A stretch of DNA of 64,000 nt from Galerina marginata (Eukaryota > Basidiomycota > Agaricomycetes > Agaricales > Galerinaceae): positions 682,001 to 746,000 of the forward strand of contig JAECYW010000016.1 in NCBI GenBank assembly GCA_023014335.1, in the 5' to 3' direction. The position numbers were made by a program, and so were the translations under genes. Below are positions 13,401 through 24,429 of the stretch, piece after piece (positions within the stretch are counted from its first letter, which is position 1; every line of letters starts with the position of its first letter). The notes below the pieces were generated by a model that was not told the DNA's origin, searched no databases, and worked only from the letters and a program-made list of their open reading frames with translations.

Positions 13401-13559
13401 AGCATCATCTTCAAGTGATTCCATGTCAGGTATCTGTTTGTGAGTCACCGGACGTAGTGCAGCAGCTACTAGTAGAAGGACAAGAGGTACTCCGGGACTG
13501 GTGTTCGTGAACGCACAGATTGCTCCGATGCCGATGACGGACGTCAGCCAGGACGACAT
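10468..13559 (-). CDS. Calpain-like cysteine protease B, with N-terminal hydrophobic segment
   Basis: Middle gene of the calpain tandem. The first ATG that keeps the full N-terminus is at 13,559 (MSSWLTSVIGIGAICAF...). Residues of roughly 4-45 contain two hydrophobic stretches (WLTSVIGIGAICAF and GVPLVLLLVAAAL) that could anchor the protein in a membrane; a shorter start is ATG 13,424. Exon 1 ends CRAGNRKFR. The core shows DIEFDLENDSSACQYGL, Cys box IIQGALGDCWFLSALSTM (Cys codon 12,851-12,853), His box GAHAYSILRVKE (His 12,036-12,038) and Asn box RNPWGKSEW (Asn 11,976-11,978), so the triad is complete. A C2-like domain follows (YFTLPEPSTTLLVLSQLDDR, VELEAGEYAVYV). The tail has a VVTVVEKK/poly-Thr stretch, an acidic run and the shared motif GLRVYTKKEAVVVVTGRL, ending RDSESD-stop. 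Known calpains are Ca2+-activated cytosolic proteases; calcium dependence of this form is not shown by sequence. Confidence 0.85.
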
Positions 13560-14030
13560 CTGCCAGTGGGGGAATGTTTTGTGGTTATTTATATTCCAGA
13601 GATCGGGGTCCTTATATCTTCGGTAAAAGGCAGCTGTCAAGCAGATAAACTTGCACACTTTGCCACTGGCAGATCGGCCAAAGAAAGATTCGGACCCAAG
13701 GCAACAGGCTGTGACCGTCGAGATCTTGACTGTAATGAGGAAACAAATGAAACAGGGTGTCCCCGAGGCATCGGCATCGGCTTCTGAAAGGGGTGATTGG
13801 GCGCTTCACAACTGCACACTGCAGTCGAACTCTATTGTACAGACAATGTAGGAGTAGACTAAAATTAGGATGCTAAATCATTTACAACGGAATAGAAGTT
13901 AGGTTTGATACAAAATATGTTGAATGGGGGTGAGATGATGAGATTCCATGGACAGAAGGAGGTAGAAACGTTGTAGTGGAAGGCTATCGGGTGCAAGTAG
14001 CAGACATCTTGCTCATAGAGTTGGCGATGC
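13560..14030. other. Intergenic between calpain genes B and C, with TATA-like box for B
   Basis: 470 bp. On the minus strand a TATA-like AATATAAATAA lies at about 13,584-13,596, only about 25-35 bases upstream of the ATG at 13,559. That is close for a start at 13,559 and would leave a very short leader, or favour the downstream ATG at 13,424. The rest is the 3' flank of gene C. Confidence 0.4.
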
Positions 14031-16814
14031 CTAGGATGAACCCTCTGCAGTGGCCGGCTTATCCTCCGAGCCAGCCTCGGAATCAGTTGTCAACCTCCCT
14101 ACCACAACCGCAGGGACGTCTTTGTGCGTGTAGACCCGCAAGCCAATATACACAGTGTTCGGATCATCATGGTCGATTAGAACCTTGCCCTTTTCCGGGG
14201 TTGCGGGGTCTGCGGTGTCTCCACCCCTTGGTGCTGTTCGACCACGAGACACAGCACCTCGAAGACGAGAAGAACTATCAGGCGTATTGGGGTCGTCTGA
14301 GGATACGTTTGGTGCTGCTGGGGTAGCCGTTCCACTGGAAATTGGTTCAATCGGTTCGATAGGAAGCTCTCGTTGAGGAGGAGTTACAGGAGACGCGGGT
14401 TTTGCAGGAGTGGGAGTGGGTTTAATCTCCAGCTTTGTCGAGCTTGTCTTGCTGCTCACCACGACGGTTTCGGTTTTCGTGGTGGTCGTGGTAGTGGTCG
14501 TGGTGACGGATCCGTCTTCGTTAGTTTCCTCAACTACTTTCTTCACGAGTTCAGCTTCCGCCTTCTTTTTCTTCTCGAATGCTTCCAGATCTTGCTTGAT
14601 AAGTGATTCCAATGTTGTGGGTAGGTGCTTCGCTTGGTCGCTGGAGGTTTGTGTGAGTAGGACGAACTAAGATAAATAAGAAACCAACGTACTCCGCCTT
14701 GAAGTCTTGAATAGATCGTGAGCCAAATTTTAAGGGATAAATGGGAGACTTACTGGAGGCAATCGATTGACTCTTCGCTCGTTCTGTCATAATTCGCGAC
14801 AACTTTCTTAGGTGCCACTCATCGACGCTCTTATTATCCTAGAACTGATTGAGAACGCAAGTTTTTCAATCGGCCAAAGAAGCCCACCTCGTTTCGGTCC
14901 AATGTACGATCCAGGCGAACATATACCATATAGGTGCCAGCTTCCAGTTCAGCCTCCAGATGCACACTGCGAAGGTAAAACTCCGAGTGCGCTGATTCTG
15001 CAATAGGCTCCGTCTCTCCCTCTTTGACCAAGGCAAAATCCATCGTCCATGTTGCTCTTCCGGCAATATCACGATAATAACGCGTGTCTAGTTGGGAGAG
15101 GACAATTACGGTGTTTGACGGCCCCGTTAGAGTGAAAGTGACTGAACAAAGGTGAATAAAGATTATAAGATGGCAATAGTTAGGTGACGTACACGACACG
15201 TCGCCGTAGGACCAAGCAGCGGGAAGCGGTGGTGTTACGACTTTAAGCCACTGCGAGGACATCATCCAAGTTGAGTCAAACAGAATAGTGCGGTCGATTT
15301 GGGCAAAGCAATCCAACCAGTCAGAATCTAGTCGTAATACTTTGAGAAAGAAACGAAAAAAGGTGGCTTGCAGACAACGTACATTCCATAACAAACTGCC
15401 CATCATCTCCAAATTGATGCCCAAGCTTGGACAGAACCTCCAACCACTCCTGCGTCCACTCCTTCGACCCATCCGACCAGCGACCAGTCCATTCAGACTT
15501 GCCCCAAGGATTGCGCACTACAACGAACCTTTTCCCCTTGCACTCAACGGCGCGGAGAACAGAATATGCGTGGTTCCCGACAAGGCCTTGGACTTTCGCA
15601 CCTGACACACCACTTCGTGTGCTATCGAGCTTGTTGAATGAGCACCCGAACAGCCGATCTTTGTTGGCGCGGCCGAGTTCTTCGTCCCAGAACCGATCAG
15701 TGTCTAAAATATCCTACATCGTTATAAAAAAAGGTGAGATTCAGCGGGGACGCGGAAAAATAGTTTTCCCCCACCTTGCTCTGCAAAACAGTTGACACGC
15801 CACTGAATCACGAAGAAATCCTTCTCAGCCTAGCATACAAGGTGACACAAAACGTCACTCACCCAGTCAAGTCCTCAATCGCATCGCACTCCTGTCCAGC
15901 AAGCAAATGCGAAAAGTTCCCGTGCAGCTTCGCATACGCTTTCTCGATCAACGGGACCCACGTCTCGCCAGCAGTGCCTGACTTGGCGAAATACAACGAC
16001 TTTCCGCCCTTCCTCGCGGATTTATTATAGATGTCCTTGTCGTAGTGATACAGTTCTTGTTCGCTCGCCTTGAGCTCCTCGTATTTAGGAACACGTGTGT
16101 ACAGCATGCTGATAATGATATAATAAAATAGGCGTTAGATAAACTGCGCATTGTCCCCGATGGACTGGAAAGGTCGAACAATGCTCACTCGTCGATGATT
16201 ACAGTGACCCACGCGTTATCCCGAAAGAAGATAAATCCATATACGCCTACTTTCTCATCTCTCTATGGGTGGCAAAACATGATCAGTAGGTTGGTAACAT
16301 AACATCGCAAGACTCAAACGCACAGCTACGCAGAACTTCTCAACGAGCCCCGGTGCCGTAGACACCGTAGCCAACGCCGACAAAAACCAACAATCCCCCA
16401 ATGCGCCTTGAATGATATCGTTCGAGTCCGCTGCCCCGCCCGCAAAGAACTTTGGGTTATCGAAGATTTGCGTTACCCGATGCACGTCCGCAGGCGAGTG
16501 GGATTCATTGGTCTGCGTGATGAGTCCATACAGACATCTATTCTTGTCGTTCTCGAGGTCGAATTCGATATCCCTTGAGGGGCATGCGTGTGTGAGGAAG
16601 GTCAAACCGTATACGAGACAGCCTGAGCTCACCTGAACTTCCGGTTCTTCGCCTTACATTCCTTCGCTATCCGCTGAACCTTGGTCTTGCAGTCTTCAAT
16701 AGCCTTCTCGAGCTCCTTCGTGACTAGGAGACTAGGCTCCTGCTTCACGAAGGAGATGGTGTTGGGCGCTGTCGCCGTCGTTGTCGTCTCCACTGTTACA
16801 GTCGTGGTCGCCAT
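14031..16814 (-). CDS. Calpain-like cysteine protease C
   Basis: First gene of the calpain tandem. ATG 16,814 (MATTTVTVE, then a Thr-rich run) lies 40 bases below a TATA box. Exon 1 ends CKAKNRKFR at a GTGAGC donor. Exon 2 carries DIEFDLENDKNRCLYGL and the Cys box IIQGALGDCWFLSALATV (Cys 16,390-16,392). Later exons carry DEKVGVYGFIFFRDNAWV, the TWVPLIEKAYAKLHG block, the His box GNHAYSVLRAVE (His 15,570-15,572) and the Asn box RNPWGKSEW (Asn 15,510-15,512): a complete calpain triad. The C2-like domain (VTFTLTGPSNTVIVLSQLDT ... LEAELEAGTYMVYVRLDR) is followed by an EKKKKAEAELVKK helix, a poly-Thr stretch, a Pro/Ser-rich linker and the shared motif GLRVYTHKDVPAVVVGRL. This is the best-preserved copy and a sensible reference for A and B. 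About eight short introns; borders in the tail are approximate. Confidence 0.87.
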
Positions 16815-16853
16815 GATGAAAATAGTGGTCAAGATATGAACAGACGTCCAACC

Positions 16854-16862
16854 TTATATAAA
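16854..16862 (-). promoter_or_regulatory. TATA box of calpain gene C
   Basis: On the minus strand TTTATATAAGG lies 40-48 bases upstream of the ATG at 16,814, in a suitable place for a core promoter with a very short leader. Confidence 0.5.
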
Positions 16863-17559
16863 CCGGGGCTGTGGCGGCAACATTGTGACAGCATCGGAAA
16901 TAAGGGTATGGGAAGATCTTAGGCGCTTATAATTAAATCGGGACGCCGTGGCCAAGATCCGATAGGTTGGAAAAAGGGACTAACCAAGGACCACAATTAC
17001 GCGGCGCAGAACAGTTCCTTAACCAAAGACCTGTTGTGCAGATCGGATAAAAAAATCGCTTGCGTTCGTTGGAATAACGGAAGTAAAGGGGCGGAGACCA
17101 GTGCCGTTGGCTACGGTAAGAGCGGTGAATGACAAGATCGCGATGAAAGCTGTTTCTTATTATAACACGAAACTCACCATCTATCCGGACATATCACAAC
17201 TTGATCTGATCTTGAGATGCTAATGAGCCACAAGCATCGGTCGGTCAATAAGGGTCAGTTAGGAGATATAAGGGTAAGTTAAGTGCGCTTCTCATCCGAA
17301 TCCGAGACGAAAGTGGCCATCCTGTGGGACCTGTGCCACAATTGTCAAATGAAAGGCTGTATGCTCGACTATTTCTGACATATTGCTGTGTCGTCGTCTT
17401 GAGGAGATATCCCAATGTAGATTATCTGCTATTATCTGGCTAGTAAATCAGGACCCTATTTCAGCCGATACAACAAGAATGGAAGCAAATGACACAGACC
17501 ACGGTCATGATCAGGGATGTGGCAGACCCAACCTGTAGGCTGTAGCGCCTCAGCCTATT
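16863..17559. other. Gene-free stretch upstream of calpain C
   Basis: About 700 bp of mixed composition with no supportable ORF. It should hold the upstream promoter of calpain C; I see no clear operator or repeat. Confidence 0.5.
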
Positions 17560-18440
17560 CTTCCCGACGGATGCCGCAACTTGCGCACACCCACGGCGAG
17601 CCGTGTCAGGCGTTGGCCACGCCGGTTCTGTGTCCAAGTTCTGGAATAAAAAGGTCGGTCAACTGACTCGCACGAGGCGAATTCCTTGCCACGCGACTGG
17701 CGAATTCATTAACCGGTTTGCATGAAGGCGACAGGTATTGCCAACGCTCTGCCGCTGCCGACTCGCCTCGTAGGTAATAGGTTTGGATCCCAGAGCTTGA
17801 GGTATATGTAGACAAATCGGAATGTGAATGTTGTGGTGAGGGCGAAAGCTGGCACAATGCAGTTCAAATGCGAACCAAGGAAATAATGAAAAGTTCCCAT
17901 CACGTGATTCATCCAGCAACGCGTTTGTCACTCGTGGCTAGACCAGTGCCGTAGACTCGCGAATGGATTTCTCATTATCAAATTGGGAGCAAAGCATCAA
18001 GTTAAATGAGCGATTGGAATCTAAGTATCAGAACACTGAATCATAGCCCGAAGAATCGCGTATTATCATAAGTCGTACATGCGTTTGCTCACATCTTGAA
18101 AATCACTAAATAAATTAGTACCCTTTCCGCATTTTTAAAATCGTCACCAGCCATATGTATTTAATATTTCTTGTGATTCTACGCTGGCGTCGGCGTCAGC
18201 ATCAGGTATATCATGTTCGGCGTACAACTTGAAAGCGCTAAAATTGATGTTCGCAGCGGTCCCTCTGAATCCACAGTCCGATAGGGGACAAAATTTCGTT
18301 CTGCAGTACCTGGACAGTCGTAAAAAAAACACAAGTCATATGGAGTATAGGCTTGACAAAGGTCTGGTATAATGAGTTTTTTTTAACTCCATCATGAATA
18401 ATTACTCAAATAAGAGCACTGTTGACCGTGTAAACTTGTT
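17560..18440. repeat. Diverged direct duplication, copy 1
   Basis: This stretch and 18,810-19,720 share long blocks in the same order and orientation. Examples are the block around ACGCGACTGRCGAATTCATT (17,690-17,715; 18,940-18,965), the block around CGCTCTGCCGCTGCCGACTC (17,745; 19,030), and TTCTGCA with nearby ACCTGGAC (18,300; 19,530). On the minus strand both hold a short open reading near MGTFxFLGS...LWD...PTRRVGSGRA, interrupted by stops in copy 2. No known protein is recognised; it may be an old non-coding unit or a decayed gene. Boundaries approximate. Confidence 0.6.
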
Positions 18441-18809
18441 CAAAATTTGAAGATGGGACTTTAACAGAAGGCTGCACAACAATTCTCTTGTACATGTGCT
18501 CTACACACAGATAGGTGTCTATTTACTGTATGACAATTGTTTTCCAACAATGGTAACTACAAGAAGGCAGCCCAGCAAGCAGGATCGGAACGACTCGGAG
18601 AAACTGACCATCCCCATCCCATTCAAAGATTTAGAATGACTTATGTAGAGTCCGTGAATCTTATTTAACAACCTCCAGCACACGGTCCTAGGCGACTGAA
18701 AGTATTATTTCAAGTTATCACTCGCGATCTGAGAATAATAACGGCCGTGCCAGTGTCGCAGATCGCTGGAGCTTGAAGGAAAAAAAATGGGGAGTGGTCC
18801 CGGCGGATT

Positions 18810-19720
18810 CAGATGCCCCAACTTGCGCATATTGCACGGCCAGCCTTGCCTTGGCCACGGCGGTTCTGTGTGCAAGCTCTGAAATAAATACTTAAAAAGG
18901 TCTGTCAACTGACCCGCACGAGGCGCGAATTCCTTCCTTGCCACGCGACTGACGAATTCATTAACCGGGTTTGCGTGACTAGAACGACATATGAAGACAC
19001 ATGAAGACGACAGGCATTGTCGAGTCTCGACGCTCTGCCGCTGCCGACTCGCCTCGTAGGCTTAAAATCCCAGAGCCTGGTGGCCTTGAGGTCTATGTAA
19101 TAACAGATCTAGAACTAGAACTTGACGCCGGACGGAGGCTTCCAGGCTGCTGCAATTCCGAATCCGATTGTGGACCCGAGGAAAAGAAAAGTTCCCATCA
19201 CATGAGTTGTCAAGAACGCCTTTACTCATAAGTTAAAGGTGGAATTCCGACCAACTTGTAGCTTCAACGACATTATCAGGTATGTCTGCGTAGACCAGTA
19301 ATCGGTGAAACTTAATCATGGGTGCAAGTAAATTCGTAAATACATTTCTCATGGCATGGTTAAGATTGGGAGAAAACACCGAGCTAGACGTGTGGTTGGA
19401 ATTATTTTCTCAAGTAAATTGTAGGCTTAGGCTTTCACGCTTTAAAAATCGTCAGTCAGTCATATCGATAATCGCTTGAGAAACGGTGCGAACACAGTCC
19501 AGCCTTAGGGATAGAAATTACCGTTCTGCAATAACCTAGACCACCTGGACGGCGGACCGCGGTGGAAACAAAGTCATCAGGAGCATAGGCGTCGAAAGCC
19601 TGACACAATGAGCCTTGGCTCTATAATTCCTCAAAAAGAGCGTGGTTAATCACATAAATCCGTTTGAAGCTCGAGTACGGGACAGAGGGCTGCACAAAAA
19701 TCAACCTTGATCTCTTGTAA
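18810..19720. repeat. Diverged direct duplication, copy 2
   Basis: Partner of 17,560-18,440. Small insertions and many substitutions separate the copies, so the duplication is not recent. The reading frame that is open in copy 1 (about 17,709-17,912, minus strand) is broken here. Confidence 0.6.
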
Positions 19721-20541
19721 ACGTAGATCAATTTGTAAAAATCGCAAGAACGGTAAGAAAGTCAGGTAGCCCAGTACAGTATGGCAAACGAGAAATTGAG
19801 CATCAAAGATTTGTTTTGGCGTAGAGGTCGTAAGCTAAGCTGCAGCAGATGGTTGACTGAGAGTATTATTTATTTCGACTCAAATCGCCGAAAGGCAATC
19901 TATGCAACGAAATTGAGGACGGACACGGAAAATCAGCGGATGGAATTTGGGTTTCCATGAACCGCATACCGTGCATACTATGAATATGGTCAGTAAACCC
20001 GAACCGAATCACATCTCGACGGACATCAGGTTGGTATAATCATGAAGTTAAGTTTGTCATATCCGACATATTAGTTCACTTCGGGATCCTAGCGGTTTCA
20101 AGACAGCATTTCGGGTTTTCTTAAATAACACGCATAGTGTTTGCCACTTCCTTCTGATCTGACACTGAAACGGCGGTCCTCCAGGCTCCAGCACAGACGG
20201 AGGAATCAACAGAACTTCTTGACAATCTGCAAGTGTTACAGTGAACCAAAGTTCAAACGGGTCCAGGTGCATATGTACAGAATACTGATGGTACAAGTGG
20301 ATATGCCAAATATTATACGAAAAGGATGAGTAGAATGCAAGAAAAGAAGAAGAGACGAAATAAGTGTGAGTGTTGAACGTATGCGATTGGATTCCGTGTT
20401 TACAAGGAAGAGAGAAACGAGCCAGACATCAGACGGAAGATGCGGATGCGGATGCAGGATGCAGGATGAGATATAGTACTACTATCGAGGATATAAAAGA
20501 AACTGAGGAAAGTGAAGAACGAAATAAGAAACGAGAGCCAA
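19721..20541. other. Gene-free 3' flank of the Opi1-like gene
   Basis: About 820 bp with only short shadow ORFs. The part next to 20,541 should be the 3' UTR of the Opi1-like gene. Nothing else seen. Confidence 0.5.
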
Positions 20542-23500
20542 CTACCCATCCACATCCATCTTCTGCACCCGCTCCTCCTCATCCCCATCTCCAACAAGCG
20601 CATCCTGACCAACAACCCTCACCCTCCCGCTCCTCACCATCTCCATCTCCCCACCCTTCCTCTCCCCCACCCTCTCCCCCACCCCCTCGCCCACCCCCTC
20701 GGCCTCATCCTCATCCTCTTCTTCCTCAGGCAACCCAACAACCCCACTCCTCGGCGTCCCATACCTCGACGCAGACGCAGACACAGACGCAAGGCTCATC
20801 GCCCCAATCGGGATCGTCATCGCCGTCATACCCGGGCTTCCTGCGTACCCTCCTGCCTTCACATTCCCATTCCCATTCCCATTCCCATTCCCGTTCCCGC
20901 CGCTATTCCCGCTGGCATTCACAGTCCCATACACCTGCCCAGGACTATACCCACCCCCACCACCGCCAGAGCCAGACGCAGACCCGCCAGGCGTAGACGG
21001 TATACTCGACCCCCACGCCGTCGAGCCCGAGCCCGATCCTGAGCCCGACACCGATCCCGACACAGAGGAAGACGAGAAGAACGGTGAAGGCAGCCCGCTC
21101 CCCTCGTGCTCGTCGTACATGGACACCGACACCGACTGCTGGGACTGCTGGGACTGCGCGCTGTCCGTCCGCCTATGTCGGTGCTGCATCCGATTGGAAA
21201 ACGCGAATTCGAAATCTTGCGGGTTCGGGTGCAGATGCGGGTGCGGGTGAGTCCGCCCAGGAGTGTCAAGCGCACCGTCGCCAGTATCCTCCCCTTCGTG
21301 CGCACCGCGCTGTATACCCACAGTTCTCAACCTCCCAACCCACCTGAAAAAAATTAAACACAAACTCGTAAGCAGCTGGTCTTTAACTTAGAAGCCCAAG
21401 GCGATGGAGATGGATGATACGCACGCATCAGCCCGATCCAAACTATCCTTCACAACCCCCGTCACATTCCGCATCATATCCAAACTCTCCGTAGCAAGCG
21501 CCAATATCCGCTGAGACGCTACGAGCGCAGCGCTATGCGACACCAGCGCAGTCTTCGGCTCCCCAACACCCTCAGGTGGACCTAGATCACCAACCCCATT
21601 CCTCGCATACCCCGGACCACCCAACACAGCCCTCCCCACTCTCGGAGACGTCCCCGGAGCAGGAACCGGTGAAGTCGCCCGACTCGACTGACCAGACCTC
21701 ACACCCCCCTCCGCACCCACACCACCCCCCGGCCCCCTCTCCCTCTGCGCAGCCCGCCTCTGCCCCTGCCCGCCCCCACCAGCCCTCCTCATCCCCGTCC
21801 CAGAAGCAGCAGCAACAGTCTCCCTCTCCCTCTCCGCAGGCCCACTGACGACCCCCGGGCCCGCAGAAGCAGCAACCCCCGCACCCGCACCCCCCGCCCC
21901 CGCACCCGAAGCCTTCGTCGCCCACCGCTGAGGCAACTTCAAAATAAACCCCCTCACCCTCCCCCGCGCAGGCTCCGGCAGAGCGCCGCCCGCGTATTTG
22001 CTCACTACGTCTACGACTTGTCGGATGGTGTGCACGATATCGCGCCGGACGTCTGTGAGTCTGCGCATGTGGTCTTCTGAGATGGGGGGGCGGCGACGTG
22101 AAGTGGTGGGGGAGGTGGGGGAGGTGGGGGAGGTGGGGGTAAGGGAGGAGGAGGAGGCAGGGAGGGGTTGGAGGGACGCGGTGAAGTCCCGCAGGATGAG
22201 GATCTGAGCGTCGATATGCGCTGTTGCGTACTAGACACGTAGAGTCGGTTAATACATACATACACCAATTCTTTTAAGGACGAACGCACCTGTAACCACT
22301 GCAAACAATACTTCAACCTCCTCATACTCTCCTCACTAAGCGCAGCGCTCAGCCCACCCGCCTCTAACAAAACAGCCTGCCATCGACTTCGTTGCGCGAC
22401 TTGGCGTTCCGCGCCTGATTCGGAGGTGGCGTTACTGCCAGTGGCGGTGGTACCGATTGTAATGTGTTTTTGAGCGCCCACAGCCCTGTCGTCGTCCCCG
22501 TTTTGCGTAGGCGTAGACGCACGCGAGTGGGTGTATGATTGGGAGTAATCAGATGGAGGTGGTGGAGGAGGAGCGACGAATGGGCTGGTAGCTATCATAT
22601 TTCATTTCAAAAAGAAAAAATCATCAGCATATGCACCGACACGAATGAACGAACGAAGAAGAGACAAACCTTCCAACCACCCAGGAACACCTCTCTCCCC
22701 ACCCCCATCTCTCCAAGCTTTTCTTTGTCTCGACATTCCAGGACTCGACGGGTTGGAAGACGCAAAGTAGTCTTCCTCCTCCCCCCGAGTCATATTAACA
22801 TCCACATCCCCCTCCTCCTCCTCCTCTTCCTCTTCTTCTTCATCCGCCAACGCACTCCCCTCAAGAATTTTCGCTTTGATCTTTGGCCGTCCTCGATCCC
22901 GATCAGCTACTGAAGGCGTAGGCGTAGGAGTAGGATTGGGCGAGATGGCCATACGCGAGCCCGAGCCGGATGTGGGCGATGATACACTATCGCTAGCTGA
23001 CGGGCGTCGATATCGGTCGAGCTAAACGTCAACCAACTGTCAATATCGGTATTGATCGAGAACCCAAAAGTGGGCGTAACGGAAGCGAGGAGAAAGGAGA
23101 AAGGAGGAAGAGCGGGATGACGATGACGTGCTTGTTAAATGAAAAAACGCCACCAAAAACCAGACGAGCAACGCAAGGACGAGGACAAGGACAAATGCGC
23201 TGCCCAGTGGTGCTCAGTCAGCACAGCACAGCACGACCCTCGTGAAATGGCCCGCTTGCTTCTTGTGCCGACCATGCATAGAGACAGTGAAAGCTGAATC
23301 ACAAGGAAGGCATCACGGTGAATTTGATCGAACACGACGACAGAGAGGGGGCGGAGGCATAATTGCATAATTGAAAGAAACCGAAATGACGAAAAACGAA
23401 AAACGAAAAAAACGGGACGCACTCTGTCCAACTGCCTGCACGCAAACTCGTCGAGCTGGTTGACGTTAACGGGGAGACGCTCGATTACGGGGCGCGATAT

Positions 23501-24053
23501 CGATTTGACGCTTGACTCGACCATCTCTGCTCCATACTGACATGGACGACGATGAAATGAGTAGAAGAGGAAGAGAAGGATATCACATGCCAATGAGATC
23601 CTCTGATTTTTTTGGGGAGAGGATGATGAGACATACCTTGACGACCCGCGAAGAGGCTTTTCCGTGCTCGTACAGAGACATGGCGGAGCCTACGAACGGT
23701 AGATGCGACATTCGAGACACAAACGCCGGAGGTGTGGGCGCGAGCGCTAAGCTGGGGTCCAAGTGCGTTTCACGAGACGATGAGGATGGGAGAGGCGGTG
23801 ATTTGGGTGCTGAATTCGATGAATAAGTCGAAGAAGCGCTCGAGAGTGCAGATCTCGTCCGAGTGTCTGCGTTTCACCACAAATTAGCTCGAAATCGATT
23901 AGAAGAAGCCCAGGAGGAAAAGCACGCACTGATATCTGAACGGTGGCCGCCATTCCCATTCCGCATATCTCCTAGCGCCTTGACGGCGATACGGACACTC
24001 TCGTCCTGGTCCTCGAGGCCGGGGATGGATATGGATGGCTGGGGGTCGTCCAT
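20542..24053 (-). CDS. OPI1: Opi1-family transcriptional regulator of phospholipid synthesis
   Basis: Seven or so exons. Exon 1 from ATG 24,053 reads MDDPQPSISIPGLEDQDESV RIAVKALGDMRN. Exon 2 has SRMSHLPFVGSAMSLYEHGK ASSRVVK, exon 3 YGAEMVESSVKSISRPVIER LPVNVNQLDEFACRQLDR; these are the conserved N-terminal Opi1 blocks. The middle has an acidic poly-Glu run and DYFASS. Then follow LSEESMRRLKYCLQWLQ, YATAHIDAQILILRDF, SEDHMRRLTDVRRDIVHTIR QVVDVVSKYAGGALPEPARG RVRGFILKLPQRW, the core Opi1 homology. The C-terminal third is low complexity (Gly/Ser, GNGNGN) and ends EERVQKMDVDG-stop at 20,542. In yeast, Opi1 represses inositol/choline-responsive genes and is held at the ER by phosphatidic acid and Scs2; the same role is inferred here. 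A neighbouring regulon cannot be seen. Intron borders in the first three exons were traced; later ones are approximate. Confidence 0.88.
20862..20899. repeat. Hexanucleotide microsatellite in the Opi1-like gene
   Basis: Tandem TTCCCA units, about six, some with a CA-to-CG change. On the minus strand they encode the (Gly-Asn)n run of the Opi1-like protein, so unit-number changes would alter the tract length without a frameshift. Confidence 0.8.
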
Positions 24054-24429
24054 GATGATGATGGCGGATGGGTGGAAAAGTAGGAGGACTGAATATCAAT
24101 TATCCCCTCCATCAGCCCAAAAGCACATGGGATCCTTGCACGGAAACATGTGAATTCTCAGAAAATAAACATCTGTCAACATCAGTCTAAATCTCGGTCA
24201 ACGCCGTTCATCTATCTTTCGTTATGAATGAACGCCCTGCAGGAACTTCCGTCAAGGTCTATGACCGTTGGAAGCAGCTGAAAGTCTAGAGCTGTAGTCA
24301 TGGCACGCTACGACATCCTGCTCAAAGCCGTCAAATTTGGGACAGGGCAAGCGGAGCAGACGATCGTATTCTTGCGTGCTAAATATAACTCAACTTGAGG
24401 CAGGTTGTTCCTCGAGCTCGGCGACGAGG
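24054..24429. other. Upstream region of the Opi1-like gene
   Basis: About 375 bp between the ATG at 24,053 and the first repeat unit. It must contain the promoter of the Opi1-like gene; I see no clear TATA box. No gene seen. Confidence 0.45.

Noticed and set aside
20542..21363. Plus-strand Pro/His/Arg-rich frames opposite the Opi1 C-terminus
   Set aside because: Shadows produced by the GC-rich, low-complexity minus-strand coding sequence.
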